64,000 bases of DNA from Neoceratodus forsteri. Lineage: Eukaryota; Chordata; Ceratodontiformes; Ceratodontidae. The notes below the pieces were generated by a model, which was given only the letters and a program-made list of their open reading frames with translations, was not told where the DNA came from and did not search any database. Shown piece by piece: positions 1 to 11,439 of this stretch (within the stretch, counting starts at the first letter, position 1; each line of letters opens with the position of its first letter). The stretch lies in contig JADMNL010000028.1 in assembly GCA_016271365.2 (NCBI GenBank), positions 58,546,001 through 58,610,000 of the forward strand, given 5' to 3'. The position numbers were made by a program, and so were the translations under genes.

Positions 1-1689
1 GTGTGCGTGGGTGCCATGGTCGTAGTGCACAGGTTCGTGTGACCCTGCCTGACGCCCAGGACGCTGTTCTCCTGTTTCCTGGCACCTCCTAACTGAGCGG
101 CTGCAGTGGTCCTAGTGCCAGCTGGCTTTGGCTGCAGAGCTCCAGCAATGCCAGGAGGTGGGCAAGAGGGACAGCAACTGCAGTGGCAGCAGGCAGTAGC
201 GGCAATGGGCAAGCTGGAGGTCGAACAAGCACTCTCTGGAAAAGGGGTTTGTTGATCAGTAAGAAGGAGTCAAACTACACAGACACCTTGAATGTGGTGG
301 TGCAGCGTAAGGCCAAGGGGAATCTCTTATGCCTGTGTTTATGACAACAAAGGTAAGAAACTGTTGGGAGAGGTGGAAGCACCGACTGCATTCATGGTTC
401 CAGCAGAAGGGTTGTCCAGTTCTGTATCTGATGTGTCACTTGTGGATTTTAATTTGGTAGGGACAGGTACAGGTACCCAAAAAGGTGTGTCACTGTTGGG
501 TCCAATGCAGTTCAAGTTGCAGTGGGTTCAGCAGTGACAGGCCAATGATCAGCCAAGCTCATCGTTACAGTGTTCTCTGCTTGCCAGGCAGAAACTTCTC
601 AATAGTTCAAAAGCACACTGCTTCTAACACCATCCAGCAGGCAGAGAACATCCCCTCCCCCTGTGCTAAGACGACTCAGCCGCTCACCCATCTACCACAG
701 TGTTCTGTCTCTCCATTTTTGCTCTTCCAAATGTGTGTGTCCCATCACACAGACGAGAGAGAAAGGAGGTACTCCACCACCACTGCCCCTTCTGAACTTC
801 AGCAAAGCCAAGGCGGAGACTGCTGGGCAAGAGGCTACCAGGCACAGGCGCCGTCCGGTCACATTTTCCATTTTCCACGCTCATGCCTCAGTTGCATACC
901 GTGCACCTGCACAGTCTGTTCAGTTGCCCACATGCTGCGATGTTCATGTAGTGAGCGAGACTGTGGCATGAGTAATCATCCTCTGACTAAACACTACTGT
1001 GTCTGTCTGGTTTCAGGTTGCTCAGAGGTCAGGACTCGGTGTCACTGGTTGTGGTCATCTGGGTCAGGCAGGTGTCAACCCCCCAAGGACAGCAGCGGTA
1101 CAGCTGGGTATCTTTCGCAGCAGGCCACTTTTTTAGGCAGGAGAGTGACGAGGGTCCTCATTGCCCCAGCTGGCTGCTGTTGTTCTTTGGGGTCGGGTGC
1201 CAGATCTGTGGCGTCATTAGGCATGGATGTTGAATCTGACAGGCAGGGCAGTTGAAGCCGACAAATGGCGACTCTCTGGGCTCTGCACCGCAGCACAACT
1301 AGATGGGACAAGAAGGAGCCCTGGTTGGGTCAATGGGTCATTGGTATAAACTGCAGAAGCACCATCCATCAAGCCAGTTAGCTCCAGCGAAGTCTCAACT
1401 TCAGCATTCAAGGTGAGACTAACAAAAACTCACCCGCCTATGAAAATACTGCTGTCTCTTAATTATATAACCCTTGCCCTGGCACTGCAGGACCGCAGCT
1501 AACTGCCTGTGTGGTTGCCAGGACAGCCTACTACGCACCAACCAGGACTCCTAAGTCTCTGAGAGATAATTACAGTTATCAGAGGAGTGGGTACAGCAGG
1601 ATAGGGTGGGGCAGGAGAGATACCGAGTTAAACTGCGTCTGAATAATGTGCTAAGTTAGCAATGGCAATTTGTGTGCACAGCTCATGCT
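1..1689. other. Unassigned sequence
   Basis: No recognisable gene or element. Open frames here (for example plus 485-1255) are compositionally biased, have no domain I recognise and overlap competing frames on both strands, so I do not call them genes. A short motif near 244-262 (TGATCAGTAAGAAGGAGTCA) recurs with one change near 2445-2464, suggesting a diverged dispersed repeat. Confidence 0.4.
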
Positions 1690-2013
1690 CTGAATGACTG
1701 TAATATTATTCCAACTGCATGCACGCCTGGAGACTGGGACCAACGTCAAGACTGAAGTGTTTTTTGATCTTTGTGCTATGAAGCTTCTATCCAATAGTAC
1801 TGTTCTTGATTTCCATTTGTATACAATGTATTACATACACCCACTGTATTGTAACTTGTACCTAAATGTCTGTAAGTTGTACATATTGTCTGTCTCTGCT
1901 ACTGTCTGCCAGTGTGTGGCCCGGGTTGCAACTGAAAATGGTCCCCTGGATCAGCTTGCCTACCCGGTTACCAAAAACATACATACATACATACATAAAT
2001 AAATAAATAAATA
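1690..2013 (+). mobile_element. L2-type LINE 3' end with (CATA)n/(AATA)n tail
   Basis: The segment ends in a CTACCCGGTTACC-type block followed by simple CATA then AATA repeats (1976-2013). That layout matches the other L2-type tails in the window at 10291-10816 and 32450-33575: a conserved terminal block, then an AAATAAAT tail. No reading frame is left, so this is a 5'-truncated 3' UTR. The left boundary is approximate. Confidence 0.5.
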
Positions 2014-3537
2014 GTCTGCAGCTCTGTCTTTCTAGTCTGACTGTCCAGTGGTAAAAATGAGTCAACAGTGACCAGGCACTGGAGAAGGCCATTTAACAGA
2101 GAACAACAGATTTTATCTGGTACTGGAGATGTGGCCTGTTTGCACTTAACGGCTTTCTGTACATTCAGTCAAAATCACAGTCGGACAGTATATTCCCAGT
2201 TAGGTTGTGATGTAGAAAATACTGTCTGGTTGTAAAACACTGGTAGCAGTGTAGTGAATACTCTAACAAAGACCCCCCAGAATGCAACAGAAAAACTACA
2301 TTTTACGGGGGTCAAGGTGCCTGTGTCCCCGTTTACATTTTGTGCATACCCTTTTGAAAAAGCTGGTTATGCCACTGGGCTGCATGTCTTGCACCACACT
2401 GTGGTTCTCTATTCCCCCTTCTGAGTCAGACAGCTTCCGCTGCATGATCAGTGAGAAGGAGTCATCTAACTGTACCGTTGATCTGGAGCACTGACAGGCC
2501 TGAGTGAACCTTTTCTCACTGCTTCACTGGCTATTGTGAGAAAGGGGCACTTACGTCTCTAACTGGCTACTTTGTGTTCGGTAAGTAAGCCAGTGAATGG
2601 TTTAAAATGCTGCCCTTTTCCTCACTGCAGCACCTGTCCTATGTAGTACAGTACTACAAATCGCCGATGTCGAGTTTATAAATCTCAAGTGAGCAGCTTG
2701 GAGTGTGCAGAGGATACTGCCAGAGAGAGCAGTACCCACACCCACCCATTTGGACTTCAGCAGTAGCAGTAGGGCCAGCAGAAGACAAAACAGAGCTGAG
2801 GAAGGATGATGAGCTAGAAGACAAGAACAGCTGCTGGTCCTGTCTCATATTAGTCTACCACAGTGAACTAGACAAACAGCGAGCAACTCCCTAGAGCCCT
2901 ACCCTTTGGTAGCACCCCGCAGCAGTGAGTCGGATGACTCTGGACCAGAGGTCTGAAAGCGGCAGGGGTTAGTAATAATAAATGAAAGGTCTTTGTCTTG
3001 GTAAAGTTCATATATGAGCATTCAGCATCAACACTAGGGCAGAAGAGGTGGAAGGCATGGGTGCAGCAGACTGTCAGGAATGGGAGGGATTGACTGTGTT
3101 CCTGAACTCCACTAGGACCACTACACGACACACTAACTCAACCACAGAGCTGAGCTCCTTTGAGTGGGTGGTATGGTGGTCCACGAATATTCCTGTCTGA
3201 CAACACTTAGCAATGAGGGACAGTATACAAGTTGGCCCTGTTATGAAAAAAAAGACCCCCAAATCGCTAGTCAATTAATTAATTTTATTTATAAATTATA
3301 ATGTGCAGAAGCCATCCAAAGTGCCAAGAAATCATTCTACCTTTTATCAGCGACATTAGCCTCCAACAGGGTGCTTTTACATGTTAGATGGTATCCTGCA
3401 CGCATAAATTTATTAAATAGAATTATTCATCTGACCAGCAATCAGAGTGTGTGTCTTTTTATTTATCTGGAATAGTGCATTTAGGAAAGCAACACCATCT
3501 TTTCTGGCCATGCTGCCCTGTTTTCTGCAGAAAGAAT
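2014..3537. other. Unassigned sequence
   Basis: No gene or element recognised. An AT-rich stretch at 3270-3300 resembles a reversed LINE tail, but nothing beside it confirms that. The short open frames lack domains and overlap one another on opposite strands. Confidence 0.35.
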
Positions 3538-3539
3538 AC

Positions 3540-3720
3540 TTACGTACTTACCATAACAAAAGATCTTCGCGAGTATCTCTTTCATCAGGCCACACCTATG
3601 AAACTATGGCTGCCAGGCACTAGGACCACACGGAAACTTTTTGCAAGCAGTCTGCTAGGGGCCACCCACAACGACATCCTATGTCGGCACTTCCCATATA
3701 AATGTGGGCAGTCCCTTATC
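3540..3720 (-). repeat. DIRS copy A inverted terminal repeat
   Basis: This closely matches 19934-20090 of copy B and, inverted, 32090-32250. Shared blocks include ACTTACCATAAC near the edge, a GCCACACCT block and the GGGGCCACCCA block at 3659-3669. Inverted rather than direct terminal repeats are a DIRS hallmark. Confidence 0.75.
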
Positions 3721-3879
3721 TCTTCAGCTCCCCGCCGAAGATCATGCTTAAAAGACCTACCTCTAGGGAACCGGGAGAGAGCTTATGGTTACAGCAGCCA
3801 GGCGAGGCCAAAAACAGCAGGTAGACCACCTGGAGAAAGAGACAGGAGTTATAGAACTCTGTATCTGAGGGGGACAGCA

Positions 3880-3965
3880 TGGCTTGATCTACTGTAATGG
3901 TAAGTACATAACTGTTTGTCTTCTTCAAGGATATTTCTTTTATCAAGCCACACCTATGGCATGAG
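3880..3965 (-). repeat. DIRS copy A internal complementary region
   Basis: Two terminal-edge sequences are fused back to back. TACTGTAATGGTAAGT (complementary to the left terminal edge) is followed by TCTTCAAGGATATTTCTTTT (matching the right terminal edge). This is the layout expected of the internal complementary region used to circularise DIRS genomes. The copy B equivalent is at 25619-25710. Confidence 0.7.
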
Positions 3966-4882
3966 TACCAAGCAGTACTGGCAATAAAACAGTCTGGGTG
4001 GCTGGAGCCTACAGGACCACGAAAGGAGGCCCTGAAGGACAGCTGGGCCAAAGCTTGCCCTTTTCCGAGAGGCACGGTCCAGACTGTATTGTTTAGTTAA
4101 GGTGTGGACAGTGCTCCAGGTTCCAGCAGCACAAAACTCCGCAGCTGACACAGTCTTAAAACAGGTAATAGAAGTAGCCATGCCTCTGGTGGAATGGCCA
4201 CAAACAACACCAGGAAGTTCTTTACCATACTTCCTGTAACAAAAAGTAATACAGTTGGCCAACCATTTGGACAGACACTGTTTAGGAATGGGTACACCAT
4301 ATTTCCCAGGGGCAAAGGAAACAAAAAGTTGAGAGGACTTTCTGCAGTCCTTCAAGTGGCGTATATAATACCCGAGTATTCTGTGTACATCTAAAGTATG
4401 GAGTAATGCTTCCCCTCAACTGGCATGTTCAGGAAAATAAACTCGCAGGTGGATACTTTAATTTAATGTTGTAAACTCAGACACCACCTTAGGAAGAAAC
4501 TTGGGACTGGTATGTGAAACCACCCTGTCTTAGTGGAAAATCAAATAAGGAGGCTCACACATTAGAGCCTCAAACTCTGAAATCCTTTGAGCAGAAGTAG
4601 TAGTAACCAAAAATAACACTTTCCAAGATAGGAAGCACAGACCATAACTCGCGGCTGGCTCAAAAGGAGTCAAAGTAAACTTTCTAACACAAAATTCAAG
4701 TCCTGAGCTGGGACTGGATTGCAGATAGGAGGCTTCAAGTGCAGAATATCTCTTAAGTGCGCGCGAGTCACCTCCAGCTGAGCAACTGTAAGACCATCAA
4801 TAGGCATATGGAAAGCCAAAATGGCAGCCAAGTACACTTTAATAGGAGAGTACTGCAAACCTGCATCTGACAAGGACAGCAA
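3954..4882 (-). pseudogene. Tyrosine recombinase, C-terminal part (DIRS copy A)
   Basis: Remnant of the DIRS tyrosine recombinase, the enzyme thought to integrate a circular DNA copy without making target duplications. Fragments in shifting frames run from 4882 down to about 3954. Near 4570-4620 the frame reads TTSAQRISE (first catalytic Arg region). The 4355-3954 frame contains GHSTRGMA, the conserved H-x-x-R box, and then TKQYSLD, where Y is the likely nucleophile. The His and Arg are intact here, whereas copy B has lost the Arg. Frameshifts make the protein non-functional. The N-terminal part continues beyond the CR1 insertion at 5848-5988 and beyond the LINE at 9315. Confidence 0.75.
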
Positions 4883-4946
4883 ATACTCCAGAACCTGATT
4901 TGCTAGACATGTAAAAGGATCTAGTTGATGAGAAGTGGCCCATAAA

Positions 4947-5843
4947 GGCGGTCAGAAACCAGGGCCATGTATACACCTGAGGGGGGGTCACACTGCAAGA
5001 CACATCGGGCGAGAAGGATCTAGGTGGGTGGTGGTAGACGTCAAAATGAAGAACACTGAAAACTGTAGAAGAACTGCAGCAAAAGCAAACAGGATATTGG
5101 GCTGCACAGCCAGGGGATTACGTCCACGAGAAGAGAGGTGATCCTCCCTCTGTATAATGCCTTGGTCAGGCTGCATCTCAAGTACTGTGTGCAGTTCTGG
5201 AGACCTCATCTTAAGAAGGACATAGCACTGCTGGAGAGGGTCCAGAGGAGGGCGACAGGGATAGGCAGAAATAGGCTGTTGGTTAACTAGGATCTGCAGC
5301 TTATCCTGTAGGTAGGGAAATGGGCAGACTAGGTGGGCCAAGCGGTCCTTATCTGCCACCAAAGTCTATTTTTCTATGATTCAGGGCATGGGGGGTGGGA
5401 GACCCTATGACGAGAAACTGGAAGAGCTCAGGCTGTACACACTGGAGGAGAGGAGAGACGCAGGGACATGATAGGGGTCTTTAAATACGTAAAAGGAATA
5501 ATCCAGGGCAGAACCAAGGAGATGTTCAGGCTAAAGAAGGGGGAAACAACCACGGGACACGAGTGGAAGCTGGAGGAGGGAAATTACAGGGGGGAACATA
5601 GAAGATATTACTTTACTGAGAGGATGGTGGAGCCATGGAATGCACTGCCCAGGAGTCTGGTGGAGGAGGGCACAGTGGAGGGCTTCAAAAGGGGTGCGAC
5701 AGGTACAAGGGGAAACTTGATGCCAAAGAAGACCCTCTCGGGGCTGGGGGGGCTGGGATAGTGAGCACCCAGTAGGTGGCTGGCTACCGAGCAGACATGA
5801 CAGACCATTAGTCCTATTCTGCTGGCTTTTAGTATGTTAGTAT
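4947..5843 (+). mobile_element. CR1 LINE 3' fragment (CR1-5)
   Basis: A 5'-truncated CR1 covering the region after RT and the 3' UTR, aligning with CR1-1 from about 24790 to 25570. Readable pieces include [16 protein letters not shown] and, at 5468-5761, VFKYVKGI, a GHEWKLE block and TVEGFKRG. It ends in a doubled TTAGTATG octamer (last copy incomplete), as CR1-1 and CR1-2 do. ATAAAG occurs at both junctions (4942-4947 and 5842-5847), and DIRS copy B is uninterrupted at this point, so the boundaries are well supported. A second short element interrupts it at 5262-5376. Confidence 0.85.
5262..5376 (+). mobile_element. Short CR1-subfamily tail with TTTCTATG end
   Basis: About 115 bp with no counterpart in CR1-1, inserted into CR1-5. 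It contains GGTCCTTATCTGCC and ends in TTTTTCTATG. A related tail occurs near 42880-42935. The octamer differs from the TTAGTATG end of the host CR1, so this is a different CR1 subfamily or a SINE using such a tail. Confidence 0.6.
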
Positions 5844-6967
5844 AAAGCAAACCACTTCCACTTCATGGAATAAGTGGCTCTGGTGAAAGGTTTCTGGCAG
5901 CCACCTTTTGAGACACCCCAAACCTAGCAATGGCTATGTCTTCAGGAGCCATGCATGGAGATGGAGTGACTTGCGGTCCAGATGGAACATTTACAAGTCA
6001 AGTCAAATTTATTGATCGACCCTGTATGGTCTTTAACAATTTATATAATATACGTCAACACAGTACACAATTAAAATCCATTTTACACAGTATTATACAA
6101 TGAATGATTTAACAATAGGGCACAGTATACAAATAACACATTGTTTGTTTCTATGGCCATCAAGGAACAATAGAAAACCTATGGTTGATGTTCACAGTTG
6201 TTAAAGTGCTGAATTCTGTAATTCAGTAGTGCCCACTAATTCTTGCTCTATGAACAGGTCCTTATATAGCCTTGCATAGTAATTTAAAAGTTTTTGTAAA
6301 CAATTTCAAATTGCATTTTACATTACAGGCACATGTGAAGGTACTTCACAGATAAGACTATTTAAACATGAATACAAACACTTGTTATAACCACCTTGAT
6401 TGCGTAAAAGGGCCCCCAAGGCACTGTCATTTGACACACACTTTCAATTTTAAACCTAGAGTTCATAATTCTACCTACAGAAGTGATAGGAATTAACATA
6501 TCCTTTATAAATTCTTCCCTATAAAGATATTCTACATGGTGAGCAGGAACGGGCAAGTTATAAAGAACAGCTTACCCTAGCACGTGGTTAAATTTATACT
6601 CTTCATTTTTTGTTTATTAATCATCAAAGAACAATTTGCCATTCGGATAACTGTCCAATCATCCTCTGTTTGTAACACAATTTCAGTGATAAATTTTCAT
6701 CTAAAGTGGTCCAATTCTGAGTAAAAAAAAGTCCTAACCAGTACTTTCTTTCCCAGTTATACCAATGCCAAGCAACATGTGGCAGATCTTCCTTACTGCC
6801 AGTCAGACAAAAGCACTGCTGCTCGATTAAGCTATTTCTATTATATCTGGCTCTTACCATGTCACTTTCAAACCTCTCAAACCTGTACTTGACAAATATT
6901 TTTCTTAAAGCTGGATCTGTTAATGTATCAAAATAAAATTCCTTAAAAAAATTTAACATACTTTTGT

Positions 6968-7605
6968 CCTTTTTTTTTTCCTCCAGTCACGGTCTGGGGA
7001 GTCTCTCTCAGGCATCCTGCCTGATCCTCCCCAGCCTGAAGTCCTCCATCTGTACCTCTTCTCTCCTCCTCCTCTACTCCGCTGTCAGTACCCCCGGTTT
7101 AACCCCTCCGGGGTGGGGCCGCCCCTTCTCTTTGGGCGCTCCTTTGAGACAGACCCCAACATGAGAGAGGATCGGGGACGGAGGAACCTGGAAGGTCAGA
7201 GTGGATGGGCCCGGCATTGGGGATGGGGGCAGGTGCCGTCGCCTACCCCCGTAGACCGGTTGTGTTTCCTTTTCCTGTTCCCTCTACCCCCCCCATGCAT
7301 GTGCACATCCCTGACACAGGACGCACGGCAATCCCCTGCCCATGTCAGGGCACGCTTACCACGTGCAGCCCAACATACTGCAGCACCCCTGGTCTCCACC
7401 AGGAGCCGCTGGCATGCCGAACAATCCCACCCCACGGGGAAGAGAGCAGCCCATACGGGCGCTCAATCCTCATCCACCCCCTGCCGGACCCCGGCGTCCC
7501 GAGCTTCCTCCCCAACCCAGGTCGCCAGCTGGAACGAGGTGTGGCGTCCAGTGCCTCAACCTTCAGCGCCACCGGGCCGGCTGTTTTCTACTTCTGTACC
7601 ATTTT
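6968..7605 (-). mobile_element. SINE-a copy 1
   Basis: One of four copies of a roughly 600-bp SINE family in the window (others at 15487-16050, 18395-18989 and 27488-28057). On the minus strand it begins near 7605 with GGCCCGGTGGCGCTGAAGG and ends in a poly-A, seen as T(10) at about 6969-6978. The head resembles a tRNA promoter. It sits inside LINE-X. Possible flanking repeats are too diverged to call. Confidence 0.7.
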
Positions 7606-8344
7606 GATTCCTTACAGCCCATGACAGACCATCTCTTTTTTCCTGGAGGCATTTATAGGGAGTCTGTCTTGAGATAATCTTGTGAATTTCAGCCAGTAAT
7701 TATCATCCTGCTGTCAATGATTACATTTAGGTTAAGTATGCCTAGCTCTGAGGCAGGGCAAGTAGGCCCTAACCCAAGTGTTTTCCTTAAAAGTTTAAAC
7801 ATTGGGACTGTAAGGAGATCTCTTTTACTACAGTCCCAAATTTTGACTCCGTATAAAAGTTGTGATTGTACATCGTATTAATAGCTGTTATTAAATGTTT
7901 TATAGTCATTCCACCAAATGAGGCGTTAAATCTGCTAAGACCACGTTATTTGTTTGTATTTCCTAGGATTTTAGTAACATGCTTAGTCCATGCTACACTG
8001 GACGTGAATGTCACACCAAAGAATGAGTAGCTATTTACTACATCTAATGTTTGGTCCTCAACAGATGACTGTCCTAGAATTTCTCTTTGCCCAAATGTCA
8101 GCCCTTGTGTTTTATAAAGTTTATTTTTTAGCTGTAATTCTTTTATAATGTATGGTAAATGTCTATTAACCACCATAATCAGCAGTCACACAGCTTTGTT
8201 ATGCCACTGTTTAGAATTTTAAAAGTTGTTAACTACACTTTGGAACTTCCAAACATTGGCATAGGAAAAAAGAATGCACCAGAGTTCCATAATTCTCACA
8301 CATAGAATGCAAACAGTGTTTTTTTTTGACCATACACTATAAAA

Positions 8345-8507
8345 GATGATGGCTGGGGATCGGGTTATAACCACACTGAAATCACCTCTCGTGGTTGCTA
8401 GGACTACAGTAAACCTCTCAAGCTGTGCTCTCGAAGTTTACCATGTTGCCCTGGCAACCACTCAAGGTGATTAGAGCGTGGTTATCACCTGATCCCCAGC
8501 CATTATC
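8345..8507. mobile_element. Palindromic MITE-like element, ~163 bp
   Basis: Nearly the whole segment folds back on itself. The left arm starts GATGATGGCTGGGGATC; the right arm, read in reverse complement, starts GATAATGGCTGGGGATC. Matching continues inward through ATAACCAC, AATCACCT and GTGGTTGC. It lies inside LINE-X and has no coding capacity. I could not settle a target duplication. Confidence 0.65.
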
Positions 8508-9314
8508 CTCTATGTCTTTTCTGTAAACAAATCCAACTTTTTTGTAATCCCTTTTCAGAAAAGGAAAATAAGACTAAATCGTTGGCATATGCCAATGCAG
8601 GGCAGCCATAATTTTCAACTTTTGGCGAATCTGGCTCTAAGTCACCATGGTCAATGTATAGGCAAAACAGTGTTGGTGCCAGAACACATCCCTGTCGGGA
8701 CACCTTTGTTTATTGGGCTAATTCTAGAAAGTTGACCTTGTGCTCCTAATCCGATTCTTGCCCAGCATCTGAATATAAATTGTGGATTATATGGACTAAT
8801 GCTGGATCTTCTCCATGTTTTAACATCAAAATCCAGAGTAATTCTCTGGAAATAAAAATGAATGCAGTAGAAAAATCCACAAACACTGCATATAACTTCT
8901 GATTCCTTAACTGCATATATTTTTCAATTTAATGTCCTAAAATTAAACAACTGTCGATTGTGGAATAGTTACGTCTGAAACTGGCTTGATGTTCACATAA
9001 TCCACCCATTTGTATTATTTGCAGTTGTAATCCTCTAACAAAATGTTGGAGAATATTTTTAAATTAATGTCTAGAAGACTTGGTCTATGTATGGCTGGAT
9101 CTGACAAGTTCCCCTTTTTGTGAACAGACACTAGTTCTGTGCCTCTCCACAGGGTGGAGTGGGGGGGGGGGCACACACAAATGTCAACAATACATTTATT
9201 ATATAGTGGTGTAAGAAAATTACACCATATGGGGACACTGGATAAAAATATTTTAGGTCAGCATCCTGTCTAGCCCCGGAGCTTTATTAAGTTTTAAAGA
9301 TTTAATAGAAAGAT

Positions 9315-11285
9315 AAATATCCTTCCCAGTTCCTGTGACAACAAGTCCCTACACAGGGGCAGAGGCACTAGTGGTTCCACTGCCAATTGCTGTATAAGAG
9401 GAACCAGATATGACAAGGCCAAGAGGGGAGCAATGAGTATTAGAGTTGCTCCTTCCATCTGGAGCTTGATCAACACCCCCTGGATTAGAGGGAAGGAAGG
9501 AAAGGCATAAAAGAACCTCCCCTTCCAAGGGACAATGTGTCTCACCAGAAAACTCCAGGCCCTGGACTGAGTGAACAGAAAAGTGTCAGTTTTGCGTTGT
9601 GTAGGGACATAAATAGTTCCAACTCTAGATGAACCCACCTCTTGAACAGGTCTTCTGCTACCAAGGTCAGCAGTTCCAACTCGTACATTCTGGACTGCGA
9701 CATGCTTAGCCTGTCTGCCAAGACATTTTGGACACCTGGAACATGAACTGCCAACAGTTCTACACCATGTTCTAGAGCCCAATACCAAACCTTCATCACT
9801 TACCTGCACTGGGCTAGGAGTGGGTCCCCCCTTGCTTGTTTTTGTAGTGCACCACACTAGTGTTGTCTGTTTGCATTGCAGATGTCCCAGTCACAGATGG
9901 GTCTGGAAGGCTTGTAGGCCATACAGAACAGCCCGCATTTCCAGGATGTTTATGTGAAGGGTACTCTCTATTTTCCTCCAAGTTACCTGTGTCTGATGAG
10001 GCCCCAGATGTGCCCCAGCCCATCCACGCGGCATCTTTGGTAAGGATCTGATGAGGGAAGGGGATCAGGAAAGGAACTCCCTTCAGCAAATGGTGGGGTT
10101 CCATCCACCACTGAAGCATCTTTCAGACAAGAGAGGTTACTAAAACCTTCTGCTCTAGGTCATCAGTGCGTTTGTCCCAATGGACTCAATGTCCACTGGG
10201 GAATTCTCATATGCAGTCTGACCACTGATACCATAACAATGGCTGCTGCCATCAGACCCAACATTCTCCGGAATGTCTTGGCTGTGACATGCCTGCTGTA
10301 TCCCCTTCCTCTAGAATCTACTCCCCTCTTCCCTTTGGCTCACCCCCTCTCTCCCTGCATTAAGATGCCTACTTAGGCTTACTCCTGTTCCCCCCTATAC
10401 TTGCCACTTCCTCTCTTGAACCTCCTTCCTCCTTCCCTTGCTTCCTGCCTCTTCTGCACCCTCCTCCCCTATTTACTTTCTCCTCAGTCAGGCCACCTGG
10501 GCTTCAGGTCCCCTGTCTGCTCCCTAATCTATGTGGTCCATACTACCACGCACTTCAGATTTTCGCTGCCATGTAAATACACCTATTTACTGTATTTCTC
10601 TAACCAAACTTTCTATGGTTGATAGGTCGCGTGGGGCCTCCCACTTATTTACACTTTGCCTTTACTGCCACTGTATTTTGTACTTGCACTTTGGATGTCT
10701 TGTATTGTGCCTTACATGTCTTTACTCCCTTCTCCCCTCCTCCGGGTCGCACCTGGAAATGAGCCTCGGCTCAGTGTGCCTTTCCCGGTTACCACATTTT
10801 AAGTAAATAAATAATACCATCTGGGCCTGTGCAATCAGGTGTTCGGCCCCGACCTGGGGCAGGAAGGCTAAGCCCTGAGCTGTGTCCAGGACTGCCCCAT
10901 GTACTGCTGGCACTGACAAGGGGTCAGAACTGATTTGGGCACACTAACCATGATTCCTAGGGCATCGAACAACTGCCTGGTACATGCTAGGATCTGGTAA
11001 AGCTACTGTTTGGAATGAACTTTGAGCAGCCAGTCATCCAGAGAGGGGAATAAATTTAGTCCTTCTCTCCTGAGGGCTAATGCCACTACTGCTAAGCATC
11101 TGGTAAAGACCCGTGGCACAGATGATAAACCAAAGGGCAATACCCAAAACTGATAATGTTCCCCCTGGAAAAGAAACCTGAAATACTGCCTGTGAGGGGG
11201 ACAGATCCTGATGTACTGGTAAGCATCCTAAATGTCTAGGGAACAAATCCAGTCCCCTTCTGGGGCACTAGGTCACAAGCGCGCC
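9315..11285 (-). pseudogene. DIRS copy A RT end, RNase H and start of recombinase
   Basis: Coding remnant split by the L2 tail at 10291-10816. Near 11100-11030 it reads FPSLDDWLLKVH, the RT catalytic box with Ser in place of the usual first Tyr. From about 9860 to 9540 it reads QTDNTSVVHYKNKQGG and HVPGVQNVLADRLS, both RNase H motifs with Asp, followed by the LELFMSLHNAKLTLFCSL block seen in DIRS elements. Collinear with copy B at 26880-28800. Frameshifts occur throughout. Confidence 0.75.
10291..10816 (+). mobile_element. L2-type LINE 3' end
   Basis: A 5'-truncated L2-type 3' UTR inserted in DIRS copy A. It is pyrimidine-rich, and its last 75 bp contain CACCTGGAAATGAGC, CTCAGTGTGCCTTTCC and a short AAGTAAATAAATAAT tail. 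The same terminal block occurs at 33500-33575 (plus) and 14300-14380 (minus), which defines one L2 subfamily. DIRS copy A resumes at 10817. Confidence 0.8.
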
Positions 11286-11439
11286 AACAGTAACAGTGCC
11301 ATCCTGAACAGTGCAGCATAAACAGCGTTGACTTCTACAGCGGCAGTGCAAAATGCTGCACAATAGAACAGCGCCAATGGAAGCGGTCAGAAACCACACT
11401 AGCAACCACTACCATCAAAAACCAACATGTTGTAAACTA

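Larger units (their letters stand above)
5989..9314 (-). mobile_element. Non-LTR retrotransposon of uncertain clade (LINE-X)
   Basis: A minus-strand LINE inserted in DIRS copy A, where copy B is continuous. At about 8503-8703 the decayed frame reads RQGCVLAPTLFCLYI (RT motif B-like) followed by YANDLVLFSFSEKGLQ, a degenerate YADD box. Around 7946-8176 it reads VVNSYSFFGVTFTSSVAWTKH, typical of the thumb region of LINE RTs. A further frame, 6624-6959, is C-terminal. The 3' end near 5990 carries a repeated TTGAC-like tail. I saw no endonuclease, so the copy is probably 5'-truncated. It does not read like the CR1 or L2 copies here. A SINE and a palindrome lie inside it. Confidence 0.65.
3538..11285 (-). 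mobile_element. DIRS retroelement copy A (5'-truncated, interrupted)
   Basis: A minus-strand DIRS-like tyrosine-recombinase retroelement, collinear with copy B at 19934-32252. In element order it contains the end of RT (about 11285-10817), RNase H (about 10280-9315), tyrosine recombinase (in pieces 9315 to about 3960), the internal complementary region (about 3960-3880) and the inverted terminal repeat (3720-3540). Gag, the start of RT and the 5' terminal repeat are missing beyond 11285. A CR1 fragment (4947-5843), a LINE (5989-9314) and an L2 tail (10291-10816) interrupt it. Each gap closes exactly when aligned with copy B. All coding parts carry stops or frameshifts. Confidence 0.85.

Noticed and set aside
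485..1255. 256-codon open frame on the plus strand
   Set aside because: Low-complexity Ser/Cys-rich translation without a domain, overlapped by other frames on both strands and with no splice or promoter context.
244..2464. Similar AGTRAGAAGGAGTCA phrases at 250 and 2451 as a duplicated element
   Set aside because: Similarity does not extend far enough beyond about 20 bp to define an element.
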